64,000 bases of DNA from Flavobacterium cupriresistens (GTDB taxonomy: Bacteria > Bacteroidota > Bacteroidia > Flavobacteriales > Flavobacteriaceae), in NCBI RefSeq assembly GCF_020911925.1, contig NZ_CP087134.1, positions 5,084,001 through 5,148,000 on the forward strand, read 5' to 3'. The notes under the pieces were generated by a model. That model was not told the DNA's origin. It saw only the letters and a program-made list of their open reading frames with translations, and did not search any database. Shown here piece after piece: positions 22,965-32,211 of the stretch. The position numbers were made by a program, and so were the translations under genes. Numbering within the stretch: the first letter of the stretch is position 1; each line of letters begins with the position of its first letter.

Positions 22965-23000
22965 AAATCCGATTTGTGTAAAGCAGATCGGATTTTTTTT
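22965..23000 (+). terminator. Intrinsic terminator of lpdA
   Basis: AAATCCGAT (22965-22973) and ATCGGATTT (22987-22995) form a 9-bp stem with a T-run to 23000. Confidence 0.9.
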
Positions 23001-23063
23001 CTGTCGTTTGTTTTAAACCGCAAGGGTCGCAAAGATTTTTTTGATATGCGAGCCTTTATAAAA

Positions 23064-23111
23064 ACGCAAAGTTCGCAAAGCTTTGTCTAAAAAACTTTGC
23101 GAACTTTGCGT
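23064..23111. repeat. Long perfect palindrome (CGCAAAG family)
   Basis: ACGCAAAGTTCGCAAAG (23064-23080) and its exact reverse complement (23095-23111) form a 17-bp stem with a 14-nt loop. A related element with longer arms lies at 60460-60537. Confidence 0.8.
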
Positions 23112-23288
23112 AAACCCCTGCGCACTTAGCAGTTAAAAAGATTCCTGTTAAGAAGACTTTGTAATTTCAAAATTTGTGTTTAACGGGAAAATATCGCACC
23201 TTTAATTTCCAGCCACAACTAGCCTTAAAACAGTAATGATTAAATTGTTCGAGAAAAAAAAATCATCTCAATAAAAACATATCAATAA

Positions 23289-23786
23289 ATGAAAATTAAA
23301 TATTCTATTTTATCAGGATTAATCTTTGCAATTATTATGTTTACTTACCTTGCGTACACTGTCAAAATAGACATTGCAATTATTGTTAGTGTCTTTATTT
23401 TAGTACTCTCACCTATTCTTTTTTACTTCAAAATATTTTCAAAAATTGATTTCTCAATTAAATTTCAAGACATTGACAAACAACTCGTAATTTATCACGG
23501 AATGACAAATCATTTTAAAGATGGTATAGCAGTTGGAGGAACACTTTACCTAATGAGTGACAGGCTAATTTTTCAAACCAATTTAATAAACTACATAAAA
23601 CGACATGAACAAATTATACTTCTAAATCAAATCGAAGTAGTTGAATTTGTTAAGACAATGGGTTTGGTAAGTAATGGAATACTCATAAAAAATAAAAATA
23701 GTCAAGAAGAACAATTTGTCGTTAACAAAAGAGAAGTTTGGAAAGAGCACATTGAAAAATATTTAGTTTCGGATAGTAGGCATTAA
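23289..23786 (+). CDS. Membrane protein with GRAM/PH-like domain
   Basis: A 165-residue protein with two N-terminal membrane segments (residues 5-24 and 29-49). Residues 70-150 form a beta-rich domain (KDGIAVGGTLYLMSDRLIFQTN, then LNQIEVVEFVKTMGLVSNGILIK) of GRAM or bacterial PH type, which usually binds lipids or proteins at the membrane. Function is not further predictable. Confidence 0.6.
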   Translation: MKIKYSILSGLIFAIIMFTYLAYTVKIDIAIIVSVFILVLSPILFYFKIFSKIDFSIKFQDIDKQLVIYHGMTNHFKDGIAVGGTLYLMSDRLIFQTNLINYIKRHEQIILLNQIEVVEFVKTMGLVSNGILIKNKNSQEEQFVVNKREVWKEHIEKYLVSDSRH

Positions 23787-23845
23787 AAAATAGAGCGCTA
23801 ACAACCGTTAGTAATCATCAACCCAAACTTAGACACAAAACCTCC

Positions 23846-24577
23846 GTGAGAAAAAATATAAAAATAGGATTTTCGGAGATTGGCGGAATCTACATTGGAG
23901 AAGACATTCAAACTGAGCAGCACTTGCATCATGCTATTACCATAGCCGTTTCGTTTTCAGAAAAATTTCACTTTGAATCCGGACAACAGAGTGTTTTTTG
24001 TTCAGGAATAATTATTCAACCCAATGCCATTCGAAAATTCATCAATCCGTATAAGAGTTATGTTGCTTTTATTCATATTGATCCGTTTTGTAGTCAGGGA
24101 TTCAATCTGACAGACAAAAGCGAAACTTTCAAAGAACTATCTCCTTCTCAAACACAAAACATCCTTGAAATCTTAAGGAACTGGTTTTCTGTCAATGAAA
24201 ATAATGAGAAACTAACCGAAGAATTAATTGTCCAAATTGCTGCGAAAATCGGAATAATATCCAACACAGTTAAAATGGATTCACGAATTGTACAAGCTAT
24301 TGATTTAATTCGGAAATCAGAAAAAAGTACTCTCAAGCATGTTGCAGCATCAAACAATTTATCTACTTACCGACTCTCCCATCTTTTTAAAGAACAAACC
24401 GGAATGTCGTTTAGAGAATTTGTATTGTATTCCAAATTGATAAAATCTTTAAAAGCGATATGCGACAATCAGAATTTCACACAATCTTCCTACTCAGGCG
24501 GGTTTTCTGATCAGGCACATTTTACAAGAACTTATTTTAAAGCTTTTGGCATTTTACCTTCGCGAAGTGTAAAATAG
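23846..24577 (+). CDS. AraC-family transcriptional regulator
   Basis: A 243-residue regulator starting with GTG. The C-terminal 95 residues carry the double helix-turn-helix of AraC proteins (LKHVAASNNLSTYRLSHLFKEQTG, then GFSDQAHFTRTYFKAFGILPS). The N-terminal 140 residues are a cupin-like sensor (EQHLHHAITIAVS). It is 56 bases upstream of the VOC gene, which may be its target. Confidence 0.85.
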   Translation: MRKNIKIGFSEIGGIYIGEDIQTEQHLHHAITIAVSFSEKFHFESGQQSVFCSGIIIQPNAIRKFINPYKSYVAFIHIDPFCSQGFNLTDKSETFKELSPSQTQNILEILRNWFSVNENNEKLTEELIVQIAAKIGIISNTVKMDSRIVQAIDLIRKSEKSTLKHVAASNNLSTYRLSHLFKEQTGMSFREFVLYSKLIKSLKAICDNQNFTQSSYSGGFSDQAHFTRTYFKAFGILPSRSVK

Positions 24578-24633
24578 CAACTCCGTTCAATTTTTTGGTC
24601 TAACTAATGTCAATCTTTGGCAAAACATAAAAT

Positions 24634-25041
24634 ATGAAAACATTAGTTGCTTATTTCACCATTAAAGGCAGAACAGAAGAAGCCTTAGAATTTTACGAAG
24701 AATCTTTTAACGGAAAAACAACGTTTGTACAACGGTTCTCTGAAACACCTTATCAAGTTTCGGATAGCTACAAAAACAAAATTGCTCACGCCGAATTTAA
24801 AGCCGAAAATATTCATTTTTATATCTCAGACGGATTTGAAAAAGAGGATGTAAATTATGGAAATGGTATCGGAATCACTATAAATTTTGACAATCCCGTT
24901 GAACATAAATCGGTATTCGAAAAACTAAAAGTTGACGGGAATATTACTTCTGACTTTTTTGAAACGACCATCGAAACCAATTTGGTTTGTGTACTGGATA
25001 AGTTTGGAATACATTGGTATCTGAACTACATAAAGGTATAA
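24634..25041 (+). CDS. VOC-superfamily (PhnB-like glyoxalase fold) protein
   Basis: A 135-residue protein. The RTEEALEFYEESFNGKT start, the KIAHAEFKAENIHFYISDGF strand and the C-terminal DKFGIHWYLN pattern are typical of the PhnB-like 3-demethylubiquinone methyltransferase-type VOC fold. Metal-ligand positions are only partly clear. Substrate unknown; probably co-regulated with the AraC gene upstream. Confidence 0.75.
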   Translation: MKTLVAYFTIKGRTEEALEFYEESFNGKTTFVQRFSETPYQVSDSYKNKIAHAEFKAENIHFYISDGFEKEDVNYGNGIGITINFDNPVEHKSVFEKLKVDGNITSDFFETTIETNLVCVLDKFGIHWYLNYIKV

Positions 25042-25235
25042 ATAATCTGTCACCAACAGCCACAGGATGAGATTGGAGTTGCAATGAAATTAGCATTTTT
25101 ATTCCTATATTCGTTGTAGCGAAAATATTCGGCTTCGAGATCTCCAACCTCGCCTGGTACTGAAACGAAAGTCGTACGCACTTATAAGCAACGAATATTA
25201 CGGCTAATTATATCATTATTTGAAAAAGAAAAACC

Positions 25236-25613
25236 ATGAAATTTAATACATTACTTCCAAAAGAATTAGCCCCCTATTATAATGAGGAATTAAAAAAATA
25301 TCAAATTGAATATACTGCCAATAATTTAAAAGCTGCCTGGAATCATCTGGAAAGAGCCCATATTATAGGGCAAAAGTTTCCGATTTCGCATACTTATGTA
25401 CACTGGAAGATGTTACGATTCGGATTCAAAATAAAAAGTAAAAAAGAAATTCTTGGGCAAATTCCTCGTCTGATCTTTGGTGGTGTAAAATCATTTGTAG
25501 GTAAAATTCCCACAGGAAATCTCGGAGGTGCCAATGTCCCTCCTTTAAAATCTTTTCCAATTGAAGAAGAAATAAAAAATATATTCCATAAAGCTGGTGT
25601 AAGCTATAATTGA
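25236..25613 (+). CDS. DUF3703 family protein
   Basis: A 125-residue protein with the DUF3703 pattern: helical start, AWNHLERAHIIGQKFPISHTYVHWKML, then IPTGNLGGANVPPLKSFPIEEEI. Both histidines of HLERAHI and SHTYVHW could bind metal; homologues often sit near metal-resistance genes, but not here. Function unknown. Confidence 0.75.
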   Translation: MKFNTLLPKELAPYYNEELKKYQIEYTANNLKAAWNHLERAHIIGQKFPISHTYVHWKMLRFGFKIKSKKEILGQIPRLIFGGVKSFVGKIPTGNLGGANVPPLKSFPIEEEIKNIFHKAGVSYN

Positions 25614-25815
25614 GATTATAGCGAGAAAAGATCATACAAAACCGTAGGTAAGATTAGCATTTTAGACTTAATCTGAAGAGAATTTTGTATTTCAAAAACT
25701 TGTTTTTAAAGTAAAATATCGCATCTTTAATCCCCAAAAGCACTAATTACCAAAACAGTAGCAACGGGTACACCCCACAACACGTTAAAATTGAGCAACC
25801 AAAAACATAAAATGA

Positions 25816-27498
25816 ATGAGACATTTATTTTTAATCTTTTTACTTACACTGACAAGTTTAACAACAGTTTTTGCGCAACAAACCAATCCTGCTGATACTA
25901 TATACCGTATTCAGGACAGCGTTTTAATACCTACAAAGAGCGGAATCCCAATCTCGGCAATTATAGTTCGTAAAAAAGCAAATGTTCAACCATTACCTGC
26001 TGTGCTTTTTTACACGACCTATTATCAGGGAGCCGGTGATGCTATTCTTGGCAAAAGATCTGCCGACAAAGATTATGTCGGAATTGTCGCTTACGCCCGT
26101 GGTATCAGAGGCGACCTCAAGAACTATGTGCCCTACGAACACGAAGGAACGGACATCTATGACATTATAGATTGGATTAGTAAACAATCATGGTGTGACG
26201 GAAAAGTTGGAATGTTGGGAGGCAGTTATACCGGTTTTTCGCAATGGGCAACCGCAAAAAACATTCATCCCGCACTTAAAACCATTGTGCCACAAGTAGC
26301 AATAATGCCCGGTTTTGATGTACCAATGGAGAATAATGTTCAAAGTAATATCGCATTAAACTGGCCCTATCAAAATATATACAAATCGCAGGGCATAAGC
26401 AAAAATTTGCCTTTTGAATGGTTTGAAAAAGGAAGTTCCTACAGGAGTTTAGACAGTTTAGCCGGGATTCCAAATCCTATGTTTCAAAAATGGCTGCAAC
26501 ATCCTGCTTATGATGCCTATTGGAAATCAGTAGTACCAACACCACAGGAATACGCCAAAATAAACATTCCGGTTTTATCTACAACCGGATATTATGATGG
26601 TGCTCAGATTAGTTCTTTACAATACTTCAAACGGCACAACCAATACAACAAAAATGCCAACCATTATCTTGTAATTGGTCCTTATGACCATTGGAGCGGA
26701 CAACGAAAAGCAACTCCAAATCTAATGGGCTACGAAATAGACAACGTTGCCAACATTAGCATGGGGGATCTTGCTTATGAATGGCTTGATTATATTCTAA
26801 AAAACAAACCCAAACCCGATCTGTTAAAAGACAAAGTCAACTTTCAGTTAATGGGGAAAAACGAATGGAAACACGTTCCTTCTTTAAATAAAATAAATAA
26901 CGACACCCTAAAATTGTATCTCAACACTAAAACTTTGACAGCCAAAAAACCAAAACAGAAAGGTTTTGAAATTCAAACTGTTGATTTTAAAGATCGTGAA
27001 AATCAAAACAACTACTACACACCCAAAATTATTATTGATACACTAGATGTAAGCGGTGCTTTGGTTTTTAAAACAGACCCTTTTGAGAAAGAATTTTCAA
27101 TAAATGGCTCCTTTCTTGGCAATTTTTATGCAACTATCAATAAAAAAGACATGGATGTTTCGTTGGCTTTATACGAGATACTCCCAAACGGAAAATATTT
27201 TTACTTAACGCGATATGTCGGCAGAGCCAGTTACGCAAAAGACAACGCCAAACGACAATTGTTAGAACCCGGCAAAAAAGAAAGCATTCCTGTCAACAAC
27301 ACCCGATTTATAAGCAAGCAAATTAGTAAAGGTAGTCAGCTTTTAATCTTGGTAAACATCAACAAACACCCATTTGAGATTATAAATTACGGCTCAGGAA
27401 AAGAAGTCGTGGACGAAACTATAAAGGATGCTGGCGAACCGTTACAGATAAAATGGCATAACGACAGTTTTATAAAAATTCCGATATGGAAAAACTAA
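25816..27498 (+). CDS. Secreted CocE/NonD-family alpha/beta hydrolase (S15-like)
   Basis: A 560-residue protein with a signal peptide ending in VFAQ (about residue 21). The nucleophile serine lies in GGSYTGFSQW (about residue 137), the acid near GYYDGAQIS, and the histidine in GPYDHWSG. The last 180 residues form the jelly-roll domain of X-Pro dipeptidyl peptidase/CocE proteins. It would cleave acyl or X-Pro peptide substrates in the periplasm or outside. Upstream region resembles that before the 23289 gene. Confidence 0.85.
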   Translation: MRHLFLIFLLTLTSLTTVFAQQTNPADTIYRIQDSVLIPTKSGIPISAIIVRKKANVQPLPAVLFYTTYYQGAGDAILGKRSADKDYVGIVAYARGIRGDLKNYVPYEHEGTDIYDIIDWISKQSWCDGKVGMLGGSYTGFSQWATAKNIHPALKTIVPQVAIMPGFDVPMENNVQSNIALNWPYQNIYKSQGISKNLPFEWFEKGSSYRSLDSLAGIPNPMFQKWLQHPAYDAYWKSVVPTPQEYAKINIPVLSTTGYYDGAQISSLQYFKRHNQYNKNANHYLVIGPYDHWSGQRKATPNLMGYEIDNVANISMGDLAYEWLDYILKNKPKPDLLKDKVNFQLMGKNEWKHVPSLNKINNDTLKLYLNTKTLTAKKPKQKGFEIQTVDFKDRENQNNYYTPKIIIDTLDVSGALVFKTDPFEKEFSINGSFLGNFYATINKKDMDVSLALYEILPNGKYFYLTRYVGRASYAKDNAKRQLLEPGKKESIPVNNTRFISKQISKGSQLLILVNINKHPFEIINYGSGKEVVDETIKDAGEPLQIKWHNDSFIKIPIWKN

Positions 27499-27640
27499 TT
27501 CGACTAATAATATATTGCCTGCGCCTAACTGTCATTTAGCAAAAGAAATGTAAGTTTTCAAATTTAACAGAAAACTCCCTTCATTTATTCCTTAGACCTA
27601 CTAAACGCTATATCATTTTGGACCACTTAAAAAGTCACCC

Positions 27641-28207
27641 ATGAAAACTGAAATATTAATACCAATTTTCTTTTCCCCCATAGTGGGCGCAATCATCGGC
27701 TTTGTGTTTTCACAATTAGGCATTAGTGGAAAAACAAAAATAGTTGAGTATTATTTGAAAAGAGTCGAACTAATTGAAAAATTACTTTTGAATAAAGAAA
27801 TTAAACTTGATAAATCCGTTCTAAAAGATGAACTTAACGAAATAATAACATATGTCAGTTTATCGTCTATAAAAAATAATGAAATAGCAAAAATAGATTT
27901 CGCAAAACGCCCTTGGTATAAAAAAATTATTCATCTTCCGCAAATAACAACGATTACAGGTAAAGTTGCATCGTTTATTTTTTATCTATATGGATCTATA
28001 GGACTAATATATATTCCTATAATTATATCATTAATTTTCAATAAGAGAAAAGAATTAATAGTGGTTCTTATAACTACGTGTTTAACATTTCTAGTTGCTT
28101 TTTTATGTAGACTTTGGGTTATCAGAATAGCATATAGAGAGGCTATTCTTCAAAAAGCAAAAAAAGAACTTTTCCTAAATAATGAATTATTAGAAACACC
28201 TCAATGA
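27641..28207 (+). CDS. Membrane protein, unknown function
   Basis: A 188-residue protein with an N-terminal membrane segment (residues 6-25), a charged helical middle, and two membrane segments near residues 115-133 and 140-162. No family recognised. Stands alone between intergenic gaps. Confidence 0.55.
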   Translation: MKTEILIPIFFSPIVGAIIGFVFSQLGISGKTKIVEYYLKRVELIEKLLLNKEIKLDKSVLKDELNEIITYVSLSSIKNNEIAKIDFAKRPWYKKIIHLPQITTITGKVASFIFYLYGSIGLIYIPIIISLIFNKRKELIVVLITTCLTFLVAFLCRLWVIRIAYREAILQKAKKELFLNNELLETPQ

Positions 28208-28382
28208 TACGTGACACAACAGCTATTTGACCGAATTAGAATTTTAATACCTAATTATTCTTTTCGTACTACAAAATATTCTCCTTCAAAACTCTAAATT
28301 CCACAAAGTAAAAACACGTTAGATCGCACATTTATAAAGTCCTCAATAAAAAAGCTCAAAAACAACTACGAAACTTAAAAAA

Positions 28383-28826
28383 ATGCCCCCAATAAAAAAA
28401 ATAATTTACTCCTTCCTCTTTCTTTTCAGTTTATCATTGATCGGACAAAATAACGATTCCAAAAAAGACTACAGAATTGAAATAATAACCATTGAGAAAA
28501 ATACAAAAGACACTATAATAGGGTCATTTTTCGAAATATACTCCGGTAATAAAAGAATCAAAGCAGAATGTTGCACCAATTTTGATGGCATTGACATTTT
28601 CACTCTTAACCCAAAAGACATCGTCAAGAATCGTATTGACATAAAAGTTTATGGTCTAAAGTGTAAACCTTATAAAAAGAAGTTTTCGATTAAAGACGAT
28701 CTGAAAACCACAATTTACCTCAAATACGGAAAAACCGATTACAACAATCCCAAAGAAGACTTTGACAGGATGTACAAAAAGTTAAAAATACAACCCGAAC
28801 CTATTGAATGTGGGACAGTTGAATAA
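28383..28826 (+). CDS. Small secreted protein, carboxypeptidase-regulatory-like fold possible
   Basis: A 147-residue protein with a signal peptide (residues 1-21, LSLIG then Q). The mature part is beta-rich with ECCTNFDGIDIFTLNPKDI and KTTIYLKYG, the kind of short beta-sandwich seen in CarboxypepD_reg-like Bacteroidetes proteins. Function unknown. Confidence 0.55.
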   Translation: MPPIKKIIYSFLFLFSLSLIGQNNDSKKDYRIEIITIEKNTKDTIIGSFFEIYSGNKRIKAECCTNFDGIDIFTLNPKDIVKNRIDIKVYGLKCKPYKKKFSIKDDLKTTIYLKYGKTDYNNPKEDFDRMYKKLKIQPEPIECGTVE

Positions 28827-28875
28827 AACAAAATCAAACTTCCTCACTTTTTTATAGTTTTCAAAACCCTTTATA

Positions 28876-29193
28876 ATGAAATACAGAAAGTACATCGCAA
28901 CGACATTTTTATTTGTTTTTCTCTATCTGTTCTTCACTTCCACTTTCTTGGAAAATCTCTGGGGATGCCTAATTGATCCCAATTACTACATCCCAAAACA
29001 ATCCAATGTGTTTGTTTTTAATAGTATAGTTATGGAAAACGGTTCTAGTGATGCATGGATTTATGGAGAAGACGACACTAATTATTACTATAATGCAGGA
29101 ATTAAAAAAGAAGAAATAATTGCGATCTCTAAGGAACAATCCAAAAAATGTCTGGATTTTAATCTCCGAAATATCAATTCTTGGTGTTTATAA
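28876..29193 (+). CDS. Small membrane-anchored protein
   Basis: A 105-residue protein with one N-terminal membrane segment (residues 8-27) and a soluble part containing DAWIYGEDDTNYYYN. It follows the previous gene by 49 bases and may be co-transcribed. Function unknown. Confidence 0.5.
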   Translation: MKYRKYIATTFLFVFLYLFFTSTFLENLWGCLIDPNYYIPKQSNVFVFNSIVMENGSSDAWIYGEDDTNYYYNAGIKKEEIIAISKEQSKKCLDFNLRNINSWCL

Positions 29194-29205
29194 CCCATTG
29201 TTGTA

Positions 29206-29258
29206 GTAGAGATGCACAGTAGAGATGCAGATAGAGATGCACAGCAGTGCATCTCTAC
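29206..29258. repeat. GTAGAGATGCA repeat array with inverted copy
   Basis: Three direct copies of (G/A)TAGAGATGCA at 29206, 29219 and 29231 are followed by the inverted copy TGCATCTCTAC (29248-29258). It lies between convergent genes and can form a terminator-like hairpin. Only one short unit type with no spacers, so not CRISPR. Confidence 0.75.
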
Positions 29259-29260
29259 AA

Positions 29261-29662
29261 TTATTTAATTATATTTTTCTCATATAATTCATCAAATATC
29301 AACTGATCAACCAATGAGGAATTTGCTTTGTCTTTAAATTCTAACCAAGCAAAACTTTCTATTTCATTACTGGCTTTCAATTCACCAACATAGTCAGCAA
29401 AATAACAAATCATACGTACATTTACACCTTCCGCATGTCCGTGTGCAGGCGCTTCAAAAGTGCCAAAAAACTGAATAGTATCATCATTCAATGTAACATT
29501 AAGTTCTTCTTCAATCTCTCTTTTTAAACAATCAATATCTGATTCGTTAGGTTCTCTCTTTCCACCAGGGAAAAAAAATGCGTTTTTATTCTTTGAGATG
29601 GTACTCAGAACCTTGTGATCATTTACGTGAATCAAAGCCACTTTGTCAATAAAATCAGGCAT
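29261..29662 (-). CDS. NUDIX hydrolase
   Basis: A 133-residue protein. The Nudix box is GGKREPNESDIDCLKREIEE (about residues 33-52), with the REIEEEL metal-binding helix. It removes nucleoside diphosphate-linked groups; the substrate cannot be told from sequence. Confidence 0.85.
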   Translation of the reverse strand: MPDFIDKVALIHVNDHKVLSTISKNKNAFFFPGGKREPNESDIDCLKREIEEELNVTLNDDTIQFFGTFEAPAHGHAEGVNVRMICYFADYVGELKASNEIESFAWLEFKDKANSSLVDQLIFDELYEKNIIK

Positions 29663-30016
29663 ACTATAAAATTAAATTTGACCTCAAATATACTATTAAT
29701 TAAAAAAAACGCTAAATGAGAAACAGTATTTTAATACGATTTATTCTTCTTTTCTCGTTCACTAGGCTTCTATGATTCCATTTACTTCTATCACAATCTT
29801 CTATGAAGTTCGTTGCTCCTTTTTTCTAATACCAGTCCTGCTCTGCGAAATCAGCGAAGAAGAAATAATTGCTGCATCTCAAAAAAAAAATTAAAAAATA
29901 CTCCGATTTTAGTGCCTTATAAAAAATCGAATATAAATTAATTTTTAACAGTTATTGACAGACCTAATTACAATAATAAAATGCTAATTTTGCGGCACCC
30001 AAATTAACTACACCTC
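29663..30016. other. Intergenic region with promoter of the first TPM gene
   Basis: A TAATTTTG -7 box lies at 29985-29992, 25 bases before the ATG at 30017. The rest is AT-rich and shows no gene. Confidence 0.45.
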
Positions 30017-30499
30017 ATGAAAAAAATTTTAATTCTTGTAATTTCTTTAGTTTTCCCTTATGTTCTGTTTGCTCAGACGAAAACGCAAAATGTTTTTTCA
30101 AAATCATACAATTATGTAAATGACTTTGAAAAAATTCTGACTCCAAAACAAATAGAAAATCTCAATAACGTTCTAAAAAAAGGGGAAACAAAATCAACTC
30201 ATAAAATTATAATTGTAACCACTTCTTCCCTAAACCCTTACTCAAACATCTCCGATTATACGCTGGATTTGGACAAATATCTAATCAATGACTTAAAGGT
30301 AAATGCTTCCATTTTAATTATCATGAGTGAAAAATTGAGACAAATGCGAATTCAGGGTGTTAACAAACTACACAGCAAGATTTCCGACAAAGAAATAGAA
30401 GAAATCGCAGCCAATTTTGTAGTTCCTGAATTAAAAAAGGGAAATTATTACAAAGGTCTGGAAGATGGAATAGCACAAATATTAAAAAAAATAGAATAA
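30017..30499 (+). CDS. TPM-domain protein (YgcG/Psb32-like), copy 1
   Basis: A 160-residue exported protein (signal peptide to about residue 19). Residues 33-155 are a TPM domain: VNDFEKILTPKQIENLNNVL, HKIIIVTTSSL, NASILIIMSEKLRQMRIQGV and a final PELKKGNYYKGLEDGI helix. TPM domains act in photosystem or envelope assembly, often as phosphatase-like or chaperone modules. It has a close paralogue 209 bases downstream. Confidence 0.8.
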   Translation: MKKILILVISLVFPYVLFAQTKTQNVFSKSYNYVNDFEKILTPKQIENLNNVLKKGETKSTHKIIIVTTSSLNPYSNISDYTLDLDKYLINDLKVNASILIIMSEKLRQMRIQGVNKLHSKISDKEIEEIAANFVVPELKKGNYYKGLEDGIAQILKKIE

Positions 30500-30555
30500 A
30501 CTTACTTCAATTACAGAACTGTACACCTATTAAATTGTCAGTAATTTTCAATCTC

Positions 30556-30592
30556 AAAAATCCGGTCTGTCTTCACAAACCGGATTTTTTTT
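30556..30592 (+). terminator. Intrinsic terminator between the TPM genes
   Basis: AAAAATCCGGT (30556-30566) and ACCGGATTTTT (30579-30589) form an 11-bp stem followed by T. It separates the two paralogues into independent transcription units. Confidence 0.9.
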
Positions 30593-30707
30593 GATTCTAT
30601 TAAATCTTCCTAAAAAACAACAAATAGTAACGATTTGGTATCAAATTGCAACTTGATATCTAATAATAATATCCTACTTTTACGACTCCCAAAAACCAAA
30701 TCTACCC

Positions 30708-31202
30708 ATGAAAAAAATATTTTTCATCATTACACTTTCTGTAATTTTTTTCAACAATTCATTGGCTCAGTCAAAAACAGAAGCGCAAAATATCTTCGCA
30801 AAATCCTATGATTATGTAAATGACTTCGAAAAAATTCTGACTTCAAAACAAGTAGAAACTTTAAAAGAAGCCTTAAAATCCTGTGACACAAAAACCAACA
30901 ATAAAATACTGATTATAACCACCCCTACATTAGGTTCCTACACAGAACTTGCCGATTATTCTTTAGAACTCGACAAATATTTGAATACCAATTTAAAGAT
31001 AGATGCTTCTATTTTGCTCGTAATAAGCAAACAATTGAGACAAATACAAATTCGCGGAGTAGAAAAGTTACGCAACAAACTTAGTGACAAAGAAGTAGAA
31101 ATAATCCTCTCTACTTTTGTCATTCCTGAACTAAAAAAAGGAGATTATTTTAAAGGGCTGCAAGAAGGAACAATTCAGATTATAAAAAAGCTGGAATTAT
31201 AA
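30708..31202 (+). CDS. TPM-domain protein, copy 2
   Basis: A 164-residue paralogue of the preceding TPM protein, with matching signal peptide and segments (YVNDFEKILTSKQVETL, ASILLVISKQLRQIQIRGVEKL, VIPELKKGDYFKGLQEG). The tandem arrangement with a terminator between copies points to a local duplication followed by separate regulation. Confidence 0.8.
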   Translation: MKKIFFIITLSVIFFNNSLAQSKTEAQNIFAKSYDYVNDFEKILTSKQVETLKEALKSCDTKTNNKILIITTPTLGSYTELADYSLELDKYLNTNLKIDASILLVISKQLRQIQIRGVEKLRNKLSDKEVEIILSTFVIPELKKGDYFKGLQEGTIQIIKKLEL

Positions 31203-31363
31203 GCCGTTAGCGGTAAAACACTGAAATCAAAAACTGATTAGTTAAAATATATTTTTTACAGCAAAAATCTGATTTTTTCAAATATACGATATCATTAAAA
31301 AAAATTGAGCTTTTACTCATCTCAAATCTAAAGAGAAACACATTAAGCGAAATATACTCTAAA

Positions 31364-31933
31364 ATGCATCAAATAAAAATTCTATTACTTATTCTTCTTT
31401 TTTATATTTCTCACACTGTTACTGCTCAAGCTGAGAAAATATCGGGAAAACTTGTAATGAACTATAATTCGCAAAAAATTGATCTACCCAAAAAAATATA
31501 TGCCATTCTAAAATATAAAAATAAAAAAGACAGCATCTTACTTAGTGATACATTTGAATTTGAGTTTAATAATTTACCTAAGGATACTTTTAAGCTTTCT
31601 TTCTCAATTAGGAACTATCCAATAAATAAGCTTTATATCATACGACCAAAAGATACTGAAAATTATAAAATTGAAATCCCCTTTACGCCAGTTTGTCCGT
31701 ACACCACATCAAAGAGAAAACACAAATGTCCAACATGCAAAAAGAGAAATCAAGTTATACCTATTACCTATGGTTTCGTAGTTGGGATAAAATTTATCAA
31801 TAAAGATAGCCATGAAGTTGACAGAAAAGGAAAAAAAATAAAACCTAAAAAAAACTCCTCCTTTCCCGGAGGATGTGTTATAACAGATTGTCAACCGAAT
31901 TGGTATTGCGAAAGAGATCAAACAAAATTCTAA
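31364..31933 (+). CDS. Secreted cysteine-containing protein
   Basis: A 189-residue protein with a signal peptide (to about residue 22, VTAQ). Residues 105-125 contain CPYTTSKRKHKCPTCKK, a probable zinc knuckle, and the C-terminus has three more cysteines (CVITDCQPNWYC). The first half is beta-rich (KLVMNYNSQKIDLPK). No family recognised. Confidence 0.5.
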   Translation: MHQIKILLLILLFYISHTVTAQAEKISGKLVMNYNSQKIDLPKKIYAILKYKNKKDSILLSDTFEFEFNNLPKDTFKLSFSIRNYPINKLYIIRPKDTENYKIEIPFTPVCPYTTSKRKHKCPTCKKRNQVIPITYGFVVGIKFINKDSHEVDRKGKKIKPKKNSSFPGGCVITDCQPNWYCERDQTKF

Positions 31934-32182
31934 ATAATGGAGAAACATTATACGTTTTAAAATCGCTTAAAACCATTCCACCACCAACCACATCCAAAAC
32001 AAAACAATTCCTGTTTTAAATTGTTAAAATCCAAAATACCAATCATAGTTGACACAGCAAAAAATCGTGTCACAAATTGACAATTCCAACGATATAAAAT
32101 CAGTCTTTTTTTAACTTTTTTAAGTAAGAGTTATCAAATGTTAATTTTAAAAATATTTCATTTTAACAAGAAACATTTGCAG

Positions 32183-32190
32183 TACGTTTG
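32183..32190 (+). promoter_or_regulatory. -7 box of the flotillin gene
   Basis: TACGTTTG matches TAnnTTTG, 21 bases before the ATG at 32212; the -33 position is T-rich. Confidence 0.45.
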
Positions 32191-32211
32191 TAGTATAAAC
32201 TATAAATAATT

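Larger units (their letters stand above)
22917..23288. other. Intergenic region after lpdA
   Basis: Contains the lpdA terminator, the long CGCAAAG-type palindrome at 23064-23111, and a segment at 23150-23225 that resembles the upstream region at 25680-25740 (both contain AAAATATCGCA followed by CTTTAAT), probably a shared promoter type. No gene seen. Confidence 0.5.

Noticed and set aside
29206..29258. Possible CRISPR-like repeats
   Set aside because: Units are 11-13 bases without unique spacers and end in an inverted copy; terminator-like repeat instead.
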